Program-made: the position numbers and the translations under genes
Notes under the pieces: generated by a model
The model's database searches: none
What the model was told of the DNA's origin: nothing
What the model saw: the letters and a program-made list of their open reading frames with translations, nothing else
Source of the DNA: Apostichopus parvimensis
Lineage: Eukaryota; Echinodermata; Holothuroidea; Aspidochirotida; Stichopodidae
Length of the DNA stretch: 24,670 nucleotides
Direction of reading: 5' to 3'
Assembly (NCBI GenBank): GCA_000934455.1
Contig: KN887213.1
Location: forward strand, 23,751 to 48,420
Shown here: positions 1 through 11,379 of the stretch, one piece after another
How positions within the stretch are numbered: position 1 is the stretch's first letter
Layout of the letters: each line of letters begins with the position of its first letter

Positions 1-1529
1 ATGCCTACTGTATCCAGCAGGCATTTACGAGTAGGAACAGGATCTTTATCTACACTTATGGAATCGTTGGTACAGAAGCATATATACGCAGAGATAAACA
101 GTACCAAAGAGTAACATTTTCTGTAACCCTGCTGACCGGTAGACGAAAGAAATATCTGAAAAATTTATGGGAAGATTTTAACTAATATTACATTTAATGA
201 GTGCGCTTCATGTTAAAATGTACCGCACTGTTAAGGTTTTGATGGGCCAACCCTAACTTCAGTGCAGGTTTATTTCATAAAAGGTCTTATCAAAAGTGAA
301 ATATTTCTGAAAAATAAATCACAGTTGATCAAGTGTTGGTTTATATCATCATTACATCATCAAAGTTGACTCTGATCACCCACATTGTGCAGTATCAGAA
401 GTGAGACAGTTTGATTCGAATAACTGTAGCTAAATACTGCAAATTTAAATTGCTGATATGTTAGATCTTTCAATGACCCCCCCCCCTCACCACACCCCAC
501 CCCACTTTGATATGCCTGCACACACAAATTTGCATGCAAAATTAAGGGAGTACTTTATCTTGTGGATATCAATTTGGAGCCCTGTTGATAAATCTTAGCT
601 GTACTTGTCAGTAAGCAAAAGGCTTATCTTAGCTTCTTTTAAGATATAAACCACCCTCTGGTTTTGTTTAATCTGGGTTATTTATTTGTGGATTTGTGTA
701 CGAGAAGAGTGTGGTTGCTATGGTATCTGATGGTTGAAAGATTTGTAAACAGGAGCGTTATCCAGTATGAAAGATCAACATAGTCAATGCTGAAGGGCTG
801 AACAACTTTTGGAAATTCCTTTTGAATTTCTCATTTTGTAATAAATACATTTGTTATAAAATATCAGAATTCAAATTAAAGTCCCATCAAACTTTTACTA
901 AACGACACAGGTTCTGATAAATTTAAACATTCAGAAGAATACATACCAAGAAGTTGTGACTAATTTGTAACTAGAACCAGATAAAGATAAGATCAAAAGA
1001 ACAGATTTTATATCCTGAAAAATAAAAAGGCTAGTGGCAATATGAAACAATTTTGTACCAACATAGGCATAAAAGATCTGGGATGTTGGGAGGAGGGTTG
1101 GAAAGAGTAATTTAGACGAGAAATTTGTCTCTTGTTTCTTGCCTCTCCCATCCCACGTACCCCTTATCCCACTTGTTCCCCTTCCCTCCATTCCTGTACC
1201 CTCTGAAACTATTGAAAGGAGACCGGTGCAGGTTACACTCGAGTAGAATAAAGTCAGCGTGGAGTAATTAATTATTCCTCCGAACTGTCAGTGCTTCAGC
1301 GCCACTATCCATGTGTTAGAATTTCTAGCAGTTTCTCTGACTACATTGAGAATTAAGGTTGTCTTTCTCGGACGAAAAATTATATGGAACTCAAAAAAGT
1401 AAGAATAAAAGAAAAATCAGTATCGTGTTCAATCGTGACATTGTGAGTTGCACATCTATTCATGTTTGTCACAGTTTTGGCATTTTGTGAATTATTTAAG
1501 TTTACATTTAATATTTTTCTTTTCTTCAG
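1..1529. other. Intronic sequence upstream of the first visible SUMF1 exon
   Basis: No coding exon recognised. I looked for the preceding SUMF1 segment (the conserved Trp-Arg-His-Pro-Glu-Gly-Pro region known in human SUMF1) and did not find it in any frame, so this is probably the tail of a long intron. The stretch holds a C-rich low-complexity tract around 476-505 and otherwise AT-rich unique sequence. The pyrimidine run just before 1530 (ttttcttcag) is the splice acceptor of the next exon. Confidence 0.6.
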
Positions 1530-1652
1530 AATGGATCACCCTGTGGTTCATGTTTCTTGGAATGATGCCGTCACGTTCTGCGAATGGGCCGGGAAGAGGT
1601 TGCCGACGGAAGCCGAGTGGGAATACGCGGCCAGGGGAGGACTTGAGAACCG
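1530..1652 (+). CDS. SUMF1: SUMF1 exon (first visible)
   Basis: Acceptor ttttcttcag precedes 1530; donor CG/gtaaga follows 1652. The first base completes a split codon; 40 codons follow, plus two bases (CG) that join the next exon's G to make Arg. The translation has [15 protein letters not shown] and [16 protein letters not shown], the strongest FGE-sulfatase family signature. The cysteine in TFCEW matches human C218 (partner of C365). The usual vertebrate C235 is replaced by Ala in EYAARGG. The exon is clearly more GC-rich than its flanks. Confidence 0.95.
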
Positions 1653-4600
1653 GTAAGAAAAGAGGAGATACTCCTCGGGAGGTCACCGAGGACGAAGGAC
1701 AACAAAAATCATGGGAGACGATGTCAGATGATACTCAATCGCAATTAAAAACAAAACAAATACACACAAAATAAATGTGACTAACCCGAGCATACCTGAG
1801 GGAAGGTTTACTACCGATGAAAGCTCAGACCAACCCATGATGGTAGAAAGGAGGTCTTTAGCTTGAAAAACTCAAATTCATACCATGGCTTGTCTAAGAA
1901 ATTAATCCTGTTATTGGTTAGTGAGGACCAAACTCTACAGTTTAAACCAGGCATCCTAAAAAAGGTCTTATTCCTTTCCATGAGCCAGGAATGGTGACTT
2001 TCAAAATGTATATATCTTTCAAATTTCATAATAATAAAAATGTTTGCAAGGTTCCACCACCTATGGTAACATCAGATAATGGCACTGCCCCCCCCCCCAC
2101 ACCCCTGACTTCACTAATATTCTCAAGGTAAAACCAATGGCTCATTGACGAAAGGTTATGTAATATAATATGCTAATATAGATTTTTTATCTTGCTATGA
2201 TGTCTGGAACAAATTTTATTTTCTATTCCGGGAAGAGGTTGTCATATATCTTGTGAGAAGTACACAGTAGTTAGATGGTAATTTTCGCCATAAAACAGGT
2301 TGTCTTTTTATTTATAAAATAGTGTGAAAAAGCTGCGATCAAATAGCAATACAAAACTATTACACTTTCTCTTGTCCAGTATTTTCTACAGGGTTCTTAG
2401 CTAAACTACACAGGTTTTCAAAATTCCATATCAGAAAAAAAGAGAGGGGGCAAAAAAGGGGGGCAAAAAACAACAAAAGCAGTTAAATTGTTCAAACTGT
2501 AGTTTTTAACAAAAAAGCTCTATTTTATTGCTTGTTATCTCTTTGATCTTACTCAGTGCCAATTACGATTTTGGTCGGTGAGGTTATTAAAATCATTATG
2601 GAAAACAATTTATTTACATCTGCACAATTAACAGGTCAGTGCTTTCAATTGGCTTTTATCGCCTCCCAACAAAGCGTCTGCCCCACGTGGTAGAAATATT
2701 TGATGGCATCAAGTCAGAACCCCAAGGACACTGGTGCGTGAAAGTAGTAATAATATTATCTCTTAACCAAAGGCAGTATGTCACAGCAGCTGTTTGCATT
2801 AGATTACAAGTTTCCAGAAAGTTTAGCATAATATTATACTAAAACTTGCTAAAATTTGTTGAAAAATACTGTAACTTGCGTTATTATGCAGTTTAAAGGG
2901 GTTCTGGGCTTATCTTTTAGGGCAGGGTTGTCCAACCTACGGCCTGCGGGCCACAGTCCGGCCCGCCGCAGGGTTGCGTCCGGCCCGCCAGAGATACTCT
3001 ACAGTGCGAAATTTTAGTGAGCAGATTTATTGATAACATAATCAATCATTCGAACCCTCTGGGTCCAAAAAACTGCATGCAGGTCAGTTTGTGTGACACT
3101 CTCTCAGCGGAGGAGGGGGAGAGGGGGGAGGGGCTGGACTTTATTCATGTTTTATCAGTGCTCACATTTTGTTGCCTTGGGCTTCGGGCAAAAATCGAAA
3201 AATCGAGCGTAGGGTTCATGCGGCCCCTCCTTCATCATAATTATTCCATGTGGCCCTCCTCTGCAAAAGGTTGGACAACCCTGTTTTAGGGAGTTCCTTG
3301 TATATAATAAAGCAACATACACTGCGTGTTGCGTGCTTGCATATATCTATTTCCGAGGTGTCTCACTCAAAACCTGGCACTCGAATGCCATTCAAGACTA
3401 ACAACAATAACAGCTGAGCACTACTAAAACTAATAAACATACAAATAACAGAAATAACATTGACATAAGCAACCGTCAAAATACCTTCAATATGCAAATA
3501 GCTTTGCTTGACAATATAGACAATTTACATAACATAACATGCACTCTTACAATACCACCCAGCTCCAGCACCTTAGTCGGTGGTGGATCGTATAGCCATT
3601 ACTTTGCAAGGGTGCCAGCCATAGCACACAGTACCTTTCAGATATGGTGATCCAGGGTTCACACTGTAATTTCAAGTTGTCAATGCTCACACCTCAAGTT
3701 TTAAGGATCATCCACCCTCCTCACCCCCACAGTTTCAAGTTGTCAATGGTCACAGCTCAAGTTTTAAGGATCACCCACCCTCCTCACCCCCACAGTTTCA
3801 AGTTTGTGAGTTCAATAAAAAATAAATGAATAAATATTTGGTCAGTATTTATGATGATTTCATTAATTTCTTCAAATCATGCTAACGCTGTTTGAAGTAA
3901 TGTTCATCAATTGTAAGACGTAAACCAAAAGTGGTAGTTGTTTTGGAGAGGGTGGCTCAGTTTGCATCACATAAATTTACCATTTTAAATTGTTTTGGTC
4001 TTGTTTGAAGGCTATTTCCATGGGGCAACAAGCTTGAACCGAAGGGAGAGCATTGGATGAATGTTTGGCAAGGCGAATTCCCTACAGAAAACTCCAAAGA
4101 AGATGGATATGTGGGCAGCTGCCCTGTGAGTCAAATTAAATTCATTTGCTTCTTTTAAGTTCCTTTCGACTCTTTCTAAGGTAGTTGATAATAATAAGCT
4201 CAAATTCATTGCAAAGGCAGATTTTTTTTTTTTTATCAAAACCCATGTATAGCAGGCCAACCTTTGGGCCCCATTTATTGTTCATTACGATCCTCAACCT
4301 TCAAAGTTCCCTTTTGATTTGAATTTGTACTTCAAAAGCTTGCTAATAAATACTTGTTGCTGCTTGACAAAACTTTCTTATAACTTTGCACTGAAAATGG
4401 TCAAAACAAGCAGTTATTTGTCAGTAGAGATGATTTCATCATTGTATACACTATGAAGGTGATCTTGGTAACTTATAAAAAATACGTTGAAGTGCTACTT
4501 CTGCTATAAGAGCCATCCATTGGGGAGCTATATCCTGTGAAGTTAATATTAAAGATTAGTGCCGATGAAACTGTCAATTCAATTCTAATTTAGAAATTTA

Positions 4601-7600
4601 AAATGAATGACGGTTATATTTCAGAGACTGGTAAGCTATCCAAGTGGGCCATTTGCGTGCAACACCAGATTATAAACAATTGCTAGGAACTTGAGGCACT
4701 GTTATGCTTGCCCCCTTTCTACCCTAAAGTTTAAATTTGCAGGTACACTAAGCCTCTGAATATGGAAGGATGGCATGTCTTGTCTGGAAGTTTTCACAGT
4801 AAGCACATTGACCTTGGGGTCACTAGGGCAGTCGCCTTGTCTGCCCATTGGATAATCTAGCATTGATTGTGTACAAGGGGGGCAGGCACGAAAATAATCT
4901 TGACCTTAGGGTACCCAGGGCAGTTGCCTTGTCTACCCATTGGATTATTTGGCAGATTGTGTAAAACGGGGACGGGCACTATAATGATCATGTGAGGCGC
5001 AGTGAAATTCTGTATCTCAAAGAATGTGGTTACCCCTATGACCAAAAGAACAGGAGTATTATATTATATGGTAACTATACACATTGTTTCCCTGTTATGT
5101 TGAAACCAGGTCCTATGTACAGAACTCTCCAATATGTTTTATTATTCCCCCCTTTTTGGTCATTCATTGGAATTCATAGTGTCAGATAAAACATTGCTGT
5201 GATAGTAAAGGGCTCCAGGGGCCACATTAGTATGGTTCTGAAAACCTTGCTGGTTCCCAAAAAATTTGCAGAAAACTCTAGACACATTCTATTGTCTGAA
5301 TACTTGTCTATGCTAAAATGCGTCATGATTGTATTTTGCATTTTTGTGTAGATTTCATATCCCTTCACTCCACTCTCCCCCCCCCCCGCCCCGCCCGCCC
5401 CATCCTCACCTCTTCCCTCTGCTCTGCCTACCCCTTTTAATAATTGAATAATTTCGAGAGTGTCTTTAATATATTCATTCTCTCTCTCTCTGAAGGTCAC
5501 TGCCTTTCCTCCGAATAAGTTTGGTCTTTACAACACTGTTGGAAATGCCTGGGAATGGGTACAAGACTGGTTTACCACACGACACAGTCCAGAACCAGCT
5601 AAAAATCCAGTAAGTCATCCTAAAATTCAATATCTTTAAAAGAATGGTAGTTTGTTACAGTGGAGAGGGTTAAAAAAGGGAATTCTGATACATGCCAGTT
5701 TGTTTGCCTGATGAGTAGTGGAGGTGTGTAGACTGGTGAGTTATGACAGCGCATGTTATTCCAATAACATTAAAATGTATTTCACCCATCCACATCAATA
5801 CTTTTCCATCTACGTTTAGTCATTGTTAGTGTTGCTCTCCGATGCTGGGCAAATTTTCGAAGGTAATCTGATCGTCTGAGACCAATATCAGAGAACCGAC
5901 ATTGGCTCTGGTGATCGCCGGGCGGTCAACTAGTTGCTTACGTTAAATTCAGATTGCATTGTAACTAAAATAATCCTAGATAGGTAGAGCGATAAAATTG
6001 ATATCCCTCTCTGTTACCGAAATAAAACAAAACTAGTTATAGGCCTATGAGTCAAACTGAAGTGGAGTTTGAAATGGCCAAAGCTGGTGATCTATTCACC
6101 TAAATCTGCACATCTCTCCTTCAGTGTCAATATTGTTGAAGCTTTGTCCGCTCGCTACATTTTCTTTTGGACAACCGAATTTGCTGTTCGGACAAACGAA
6201 AGGTAGGCCCTGGTTGTCGTCCGTGGGGTAACCAGAAGACAAAATCCTTAAAGATTTGCCCGCCTCACATGTGAGTCGTGACCTTGGCTGTCTACATACG
6301 TCACGAATCTGCAATTCTGCTGAAATCACTGAATCTTGTTGATACTGTCATCAAGTGCTGCATAATCCTTGTTTTTGAATACCTCCACATCAACACAACA
6401 CCATTTAAGATAAATTGTAATTCAACCGATTGACGTTTGGTTTCAGTTACAGTCATTCTTTTCTTCGTTTTATCAATTGCTACATCTTACGGAAGAAAGA
6501 CATTCAAAAACCTGTTCAACGATTCAACAAATATGACTCATTATTATTATTATGAAAATGGTTGCGAAAATAACATCCGTCTGACTTTTAGTGTTTATTT
6601 GATATCGGGTGTGTCCTGTTTTGTCTCTTACAATCGCAATGAAGACCGGCTGCATCAGTCACATTTTCTATAACACTCTCAAACTACAGGAATGGTGCAT
6701 TTGCTGAGCAAAAATCTGCAAAGTTCATGTATTTTACATTTTGTATGGAATTTTATAATTCCTTGCCGCAAAAACAAAGATTTTGGGAGAAAGATAGATC
6801 TGATTGTGTTGTTATGTGATAGAAAGCAATCTACTTCTGCAAGAAGAGATCATTTTGGTTGACAAGATAATAATCAATTATGCAGTGTTCATGTTAATGT
6901 CAGAAGTTTTATGTCAGGTGGCACATGACTAATATATTATCCGTAGGCTCACTGTTAGATACTCCAGATGGCAGAGCAAAACATATCAGGCAGTTGTTCA
7001 TTATGTGTAAAACACATATTCAGTTTGTATATGGCAGTGATAATGTTTAACAAGGGAGATAAAATTGTGACTCAGTTTTTACATCTTCTTTCTAGAAGAT
7101 ATATGTTTTATCTATTTATTGCTCCTGTTTGCTAGTATTAATAATAATAAGTAATACTTATATAGCGCATAATCAGCAAAGCTGCTCAAAGCGCTTTACA
7201 AATGTAAAACATAAAACCAAATAGTAACATAAACCTAAATATTAAATATATAGAACCAATAAGGCATAAAATGTAAAAGCCAAAAGCAACAATATAAAAA
7301 ACACCCATACTTAATGATCATAAAAAAAAGCCCTAGATGCATATAGTCCAAAACAAATTCAGAAGTATGTAAATAGTAAAATAGTTTTAAAAAAGAATAC
7401 ACAAAGATTAAATCATCGTCAATGTTTAAATATATATAAGTATGAGAAACTATAGTACAGTAAGACAATTATTGTAAAAGCCTAAAACAGATAGTAATAA
7501 ACACACAGTACTAAACGATAATAAATAGAACCCTAAACTTCGTAAAAAAAAAAAAATATGCTGTTCCACGCTGTAATAAGATAGTATAAATCATGCCGTC

Positions 7601-10600
7601 TGTGTTAGAGTTAACCCTTACTGGAAACTAACCACTATAGTCTATTGCGTAAGGTCTCCGATCATGTCGTAAACTGTACTCCAAAAAATATCGAATGGCT
7701 AACATGTTCGGCTTGAATAAATTGACTGGAATGTGAGTGAACTCACCAATGAAAAACTTGGCCATATTTCAGGTAGTTTATTAAGAAACAGCCTCGTCTT
7801 GCAGGCTACCGACACAAGCATGTATTTCTTTTATAATTAATATATACTCACACAAAGTTAGTTTCCTTTTTTGTGTTTTTATGGCCACTTGTTGTGTCTT
7901 TTTTCTTATTTCCTTATTTTATTCTTGTTTTTTTTTCTCTTTCTTCATTCTTTCCAGAAAGGACCAGAATTAGGGAATGATAAAGTAAAAAAAGGGGGAT
8001 CATATATGTGTCATGTGGTGAGTAGAATATTAAATCAGTATCATTCTCTGAAGATGAGGATTAATATATAAGTATGGGAGCCTTATTAATATCCAAACAT
8101 CTGTTCGTCCCTCTCTTTGCCGATGACCTATCAAGTGGCCAAATTTTGAGATGTTACAAATATTTAACGTAAATAAAACAAAAACTGTTAGCACACTGCT
8201 TATCCACTAAAGAGTCTGTGTAAGAGAATGGGAATTCATCCTCTGAAGAAGATTCTGCTAGGATCGAAACATAAGGCCCACTTACTTTTACACAAATATT
8301 TAACATGAGAAACTTTACTCCCATGCTAAAAAAAAATACTGTGTTGGTTGACCTTGTACACAGTGTACAGTATGTTGACAGCAAACTGTGTTCTTGTTGT
8401 TAAGAGGCTGTAGTGGCTATCAAATCCCACCATGTCCTGCCCCCCCCCTCCCCCCAAATAAATCAGGCCATTTCAATACCAGGTGTATCTTGGTACCTCT
8501 TCTTTATCTGGAGTAGAAACTTGATCATATTGTGGGAGAAGAAAACCACAAACATTTGCTAACTACAACGCCTTAAAACACATTGAACCATAAAAACACT
8601 TTCCACCCTAAAATGTCGTTGCAGAGTTCTTTATCTCAGCATTCTCGATTTAATTTAAAGCTATTAAAATTTGCTTTCAAATTATCTTCACCTCCCTTAT
8701 CAAATCAGGGTTACGTTATTCAAGGAGATGACATCCGCTGGAATAACGAGCGATTCTTCTAACTTTTCCAAAAGGTCTTCCAAGAGTCATTAAACCGGAA
8801 CCTCCCAGGGTGAAATTTTATTGTAATGCGTTCTATTGTGGTTTTCTGATAATATTCAACCTGGGTAATAAATCAAGAATGAATGTTAATCCATCTTTTT
8901 TTGTAGGTAGGAACTGCTTAGTTTTTTTTTACATAGCATTGTTTTTTTTCTCTGATTGTGGTGTTACAGAAAAGCATTAAAATACAATCAAGTTTTTTTC
9001 TTGAAAAAAATGTATGTAATAATGTGTTAAACATGACCGCAAGTCAAGAATAAAAGTGAACTAATAAAGCATGCATGGTCTTGCAGACTCAATTGTCTTA
9101 GTTGAATGTAAACATTGACTGTAGTGGAACAATGGAAAAATGACTGGGAAATAATAAATAGGACTGTGTTTTCTGACTGCCTACCCCCACCACCAACCCA
9201 CCAAAAAACAGAATTAGTTGATTGTAAATAAGACTGTAGTTGAACAATTGAAAAATTACTGTTAAATTATAAATGGTACTGTGTTTACTGACTGCCTACC
9301 CACCCCCCCACCCTCTCCCACCCAAAAAAGTAAATTAGTTGAATGTAAACATTGACTGTAGTGGAACAATCGTAAAAAATGACCGGGGAAATTATAAAAG
9401 GTACTGTGTTTTCTGACTGCCTCCCCCCACCACCCCCAACCCACCAAAAAACAAAAATAGTTGAATATAAACATTGACTGTAGTGGAACAATTGAAAAAT
9501 GACTGGGAAATTATAAAAGGAACTGTGTTTACTGACTGCCTCCCCCCCCCACCACCCACCCCACCAAAACACAAACTTAGTTGCATATAAACATTGACTG
9601 TAGTGGAACAATCGAAAAATGACTGGGAAATTATAAAAGGTACTATGTTTACTGAATGCCAACCCACCCCCCCCACCTCCCACCCAAAAAATGGCTATTT
9701 AGGCATCACCACAGCTAAAGGGCTGGATTGAGGTCACTAGTTTGAAAGCCATTCTAATCAGAAAATTACTCTGCTCCTTCCAAAATACTTCAATTGTGGG
9801 AGAAAGCTGAAACAGCTGTTTTTTTAGTTGTGACTTAAATGTCATACATGCTGTAGATATATGTTACTACTGTATACATACTGTTGTTAGTCAAGTGTTG
9901 TTTATCTGTAGATGCTTGATTTGTAATATTCACATAGCACATGGGTTATTATAAAGGGGTAGCTTATGGGTATTTCTTTACTCGAAATGCAAATATTGAC
10001 TGCAGTGCTTAAACAGATTTATATCACTTAGGATATCCAGTGAAGTGGTTGATGAATATCATGTAAAATCCAGACCCTGTAATGACATCCATAGATATGA
10101 GTGTTACCTATTGTTTGCATAACTGTAATATCTATCAGTAGATGGTAGTAAAGTTATAGATGGAACTGAACCTTAATACTGAATCTGTTACTAACTATGT
10201 CACCAGAAAAGAAAAACCTACCCCCCCCATCCCACCCCCCCTATAAAAAAGATAGCTTAATTATCCTTGCAATCAATATCTGTTAAAAGTCATTGAGAAA
10301 TGTCTTTGGTAAACACACAATCCCCTGGAACCTAGTAGAAACAATTCAGGACACATTCGGAATTAGATGGAAGCTTGAACCTTAGAACGTAAAGGCAGCA
10401 ACGAATGAGGAAGTTCAAAAGCCATCAGGTTACCGAGCTTGTTCTTATTGTTTATTCAATGATAAGTTAATCCTTACTACTACTACTATATTGTATGTTT
10501 GAATTTTGTCCTATCTGAGTTTAATATAATGGAATGGAAAAGAAATCAGGTTATCAAGATTGGAAGAAGAACTCATTGTTTCATAAATTTCTGGCAGGGG

Positions 10601-11379
10601 GGGGATCAAGAAATACCTTTACTGGAAAAAAGAGCAACAAAGATGTGAGTCTCCTGTTGATATCCCATGGCCAGTTGCAATGGCAGAGGAGTGGGTAGGA
10701 AGAGGGGGGGGGGGGGGGTAGGAGAGTAGTTTCCATTATTGCTGTAAAAATTTAAATCCCTGTCTGTCATTTCATAATTCCTGTTTCTAAAAGTCGTCAT
10801 CTGTGGCTTGCCATTCACAACTTTTGATAAAAAGAAAGTAGGAGAGGGGGGGGGGAGGGGGTTGAGGTTAACTCATCAGTGTTTTAGAAGTGGTTCTTTA
10901 CAGGACGTTACGTGATATCTCTTAATGGTCTTTATAGTCGTTTCAAATTCATTTGCTTCATTTTTATGTACATCCAGGCACTTTACACCAAAAGTTCCGT
11001 TCTTGAATCTTCTCCCGAATAGCTTCTCCCCTTTCTTTCTTTCCTGTTCCTCAATGTTTCCGTCCTTCTCCCATTTTACTATCTCATATATTCCTCCCAT
11101 TTTTCTTGCTGTATTCTGTCACTAAGATGCTTGTAGTAGACGCAATCTCAACGTTGCAATTTATTTATTTCCGTTTCGGTAGAGCATGCAAAACTTTGTA
11201 AATATTCCTACTTTTCGATAAGTTTTGTTTTCATCTTGTGTGCCTATTTACAGAGTTACTGCTACAGATATCGTTGTGCCGCTAGAAGTCAAAACTCGCC
11301 CGATAGCTCCGCCTGTAACTTGGGTTTCCGATGCGCAAGCGATGAACTCCCACCGAAGGTAGAGTGCAAGAACTGTTGA
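1530..11379 (+). CDS. SUMF1: SUMF1, formylglycine-generating enzyme (C-terminal half, 5 exons, 5' end outside the window)
   Basis: SUMF1 oxidises the active-site cysteine of nascent sulfatases to C-alpha-formylglycine in the endoplasmic reticulum lumen; its loss in humans causes multiple sulfatase deficiency. Join: 1530-1652, 4011-4125, 5496-5609, 7958-8017, 11254-11379. All four junctions obey GT/AG and keep frame, giving about 178 residues with family hallmarks in order: [78 protein letters not shown], then stop. The two catalytic cysteines (human C336 and C341) are present in CX4C spacing, which separates it from SUMF2, which lacks them. Calcium-site residues (human N259, D273, N293, G296, A298, E300) are conserved. 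Human SUMF1 is 374 aa, so roughly the N-terminal half (signal peptide and first part of the domain) lies upstream of this window. Oddities: the human C235 position is Ala, and there are additional cysteines including the last residue. Numbering of human residues is from memory. Confidence 0.95.
2915..3291. mobile_element. Non-autonomous hAT-type MITE with 8-bp target site duplication
   Basis: The element runs 2923-3283 (361 bp). It starts CAGGGTTGTCCAACCT and ends with the exact reverse complement, a perfect 16-bp terminal inverted repeat. It is flanked on both sides by TTTTAGGG (2915-2922 and 3284-3291), an 8-bp duplication as expected for hAT transposases. Subterminal GGCCC/GGCCG-rich repeats lie inside both ends. 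No transposase reading frame is present, so it must be mobilised in trans. It sits inside the SUMF1 intron 1653-4010. The intact ends and identical target duplication suggest a fairly recent insertion. Confidence 0.93.
3670..3810. repeat. 63-bp tandem duplication (about 2.2 copies)
   Basis: Units begin at 3670, 3733 and (partial) 3796, each opening tttcaagttt/g and ending in a CACCCTCCTCACCCCCACAG tract. The first two copies differ at only a few positions. It is intronic. The short open frame across it is a by-product of the period being divisible by three. Confidence 0.9.
4011..4125 (+). CDS. SUMF1: SUMF1 exon (second visible)
   Basis: Acceptor ttgtttgaag precedes 4011; donor CCT/gtgagt follows 4125. 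The leading G completes the split Arg codon, giving [15 protein letters not shown], then [11 protein letters not shown] and [10 protein letters not shown] in MNVWQ and D in EDGY correspond to the human calcium ligands N259 and D273. The last-but-one residue is Cys where human has A279. Confidence 0.95.
4808..4989. repeat. 92-bp imperfect tandem duplication
   Basis: The unit starting at 4808 (ttgaccttggggtcac...) is repeated from 4900 (ttgaccttagggtacc...). Shared blocks include agggcagt.gccttgtct, cccattggat and gattgtgta. The copies differ at roughly one position in six, so the duplication is older than the 63-bp one. It is intronic in SUMF1. Confidence 0.85.
5496..5609 (+). CDS. SUMF1: SUMF1 exon (third visible)
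   Basis: The acceptor follows a (TC)n tract ending tctgaag at 5495; donor CCA/gtaagt follows 5609. It has 38 whole codons, starting [13 protein letters not shown] and continuing [12 protein letters not shown]. This carries human-equivalent N293, G296, A298 and E300 of the second calcium site. It is phase 0 at both ends. Confidence 0.95.
7137..7206 (-). repeat. Retroposon-like 3' tail with (TTA)n
   Basis: Read on the minus strand this is tgtaaagcgctttgagc ... gcgctatataagt followed by a TTATTATTA run. This end type, a GCGCTATATAA motif followed by a trinucleotide tail, recurs across marine invertebrate genomes and looks like the 3' end of a SINE/LINE-type retroposon. The family is not identified and no reverse transcriptase is visible nearby. 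It lies in the SUMF1 intron 5610-7957. Confidence 0.5.
7958..8017 (+). CDS. SUMF1: SUMF1 exon (fourth visible, first catalytic cysteine)
   Basis: The acceptor is a long T/C tract ending tttccag; donor GTG/gtgagt follows 8017. Twenty codons: [23 protein letters not shown] at 8009-8011 is the first active-site cysteine (human C336), and the Ser three residues before it matches human S333. The last residue is Val where human has Arg between the two catalytic cysteines. It is a 60-bp mini-exon, phase 0. Confidence 0.94.
8239..8277 (+). ncRNA. Degenerate hammerhead-ribozyme-like motif (Penelope-type repeat remnant), copy 1
   Basis: The order of parts matches a minimal type I hammerhead: stem I strand (8239-8242), core CTGAAGA (8243-8249; the hammerhead core is CUGANGA), stem II GATTC-TGCTA-GGATC (8251-8265, one G.T pair), then GAAAC (8266-8270), and AGGC (8274-8277) able to re-pair with the first strand over three positions. 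The expected GTC cleavage triplet reads ATA here, so self-cleavage is unlikely. The same motif occurs inverted at 14185-14223. Hammerheads of this compact kind are known at the ends of Penelope-like elements; no reverse transcriptase is seen here. Confidence 0.5.
9101..9691. repeat. Minisatellite, five copies of a 116-122 bp unit
   Basis: Units start at 9101, 9217, 9338, 9460 and 9580. Each reads g ttga(a/t)t.taaa followed by gactgtagt(g/t)gaacaat, an AAAATGACTGG-like block, aactgtgttt-ctgactgcc, and a C-rich CCCCACC tract ending in CCACCAAAAA. Unit length varies mainly through the C-run. Long minus-strand open frames across it (9262-9683) come from the repetition and are not genes. It lies in the last SUMF1 intron. 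Confidence 0.93.
11254..11379 (+). CDS. SUMF1: SUMF1 terminal coding exon (second catalytic cysteine, stop)
   Basis: Acceptor tgcctatttacag precedes 11254. Forty-one residues then TGA (11377-11379): [34 protein letters not shown], then a short tail ending in Cys. TGC at 11260-11262 is the second catalytic cysteine (human C341). Arg, Ala and Arg at the positions mutated in human multiple sulfatase deficiency (R345, A348, R349) are intact. The tail (VECKNC) runs a few residues past the human end. An extra Cys stands at human S359. Confidence 0.95.
   Translation, partial: SYCYRYRCAARSQNSPDSSACNLGFRCASDELPPKVECKNC

Noticed and set aside
1448-1774. 108-codon plus-strand open frame
   Set aside because: It is the wrong frame across the SUMF1 exon and its flanking intron.
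6096-6329. 77-codon minus-strand open frame with several cysteines
   Set aside because: No spacing matching a known zinc or disulfide domain and no splice signals that make an exon; treated as intronic.
9262-9683. Overlapping minus-strand open frames of 70-132 codons
   Set aside because: They lie entirely within the ~120-bp tandem array; the repeating VFWWGG-type peptides are translations of the C-rich minisatellite.
10876-11100. Lys/Glu-rich 74-codon minus-strand open frame
   Set aside because: It arises from the pyrimidine-rich plus strand upstream of the last SUMF1 exon; no homology or splice context recognised.
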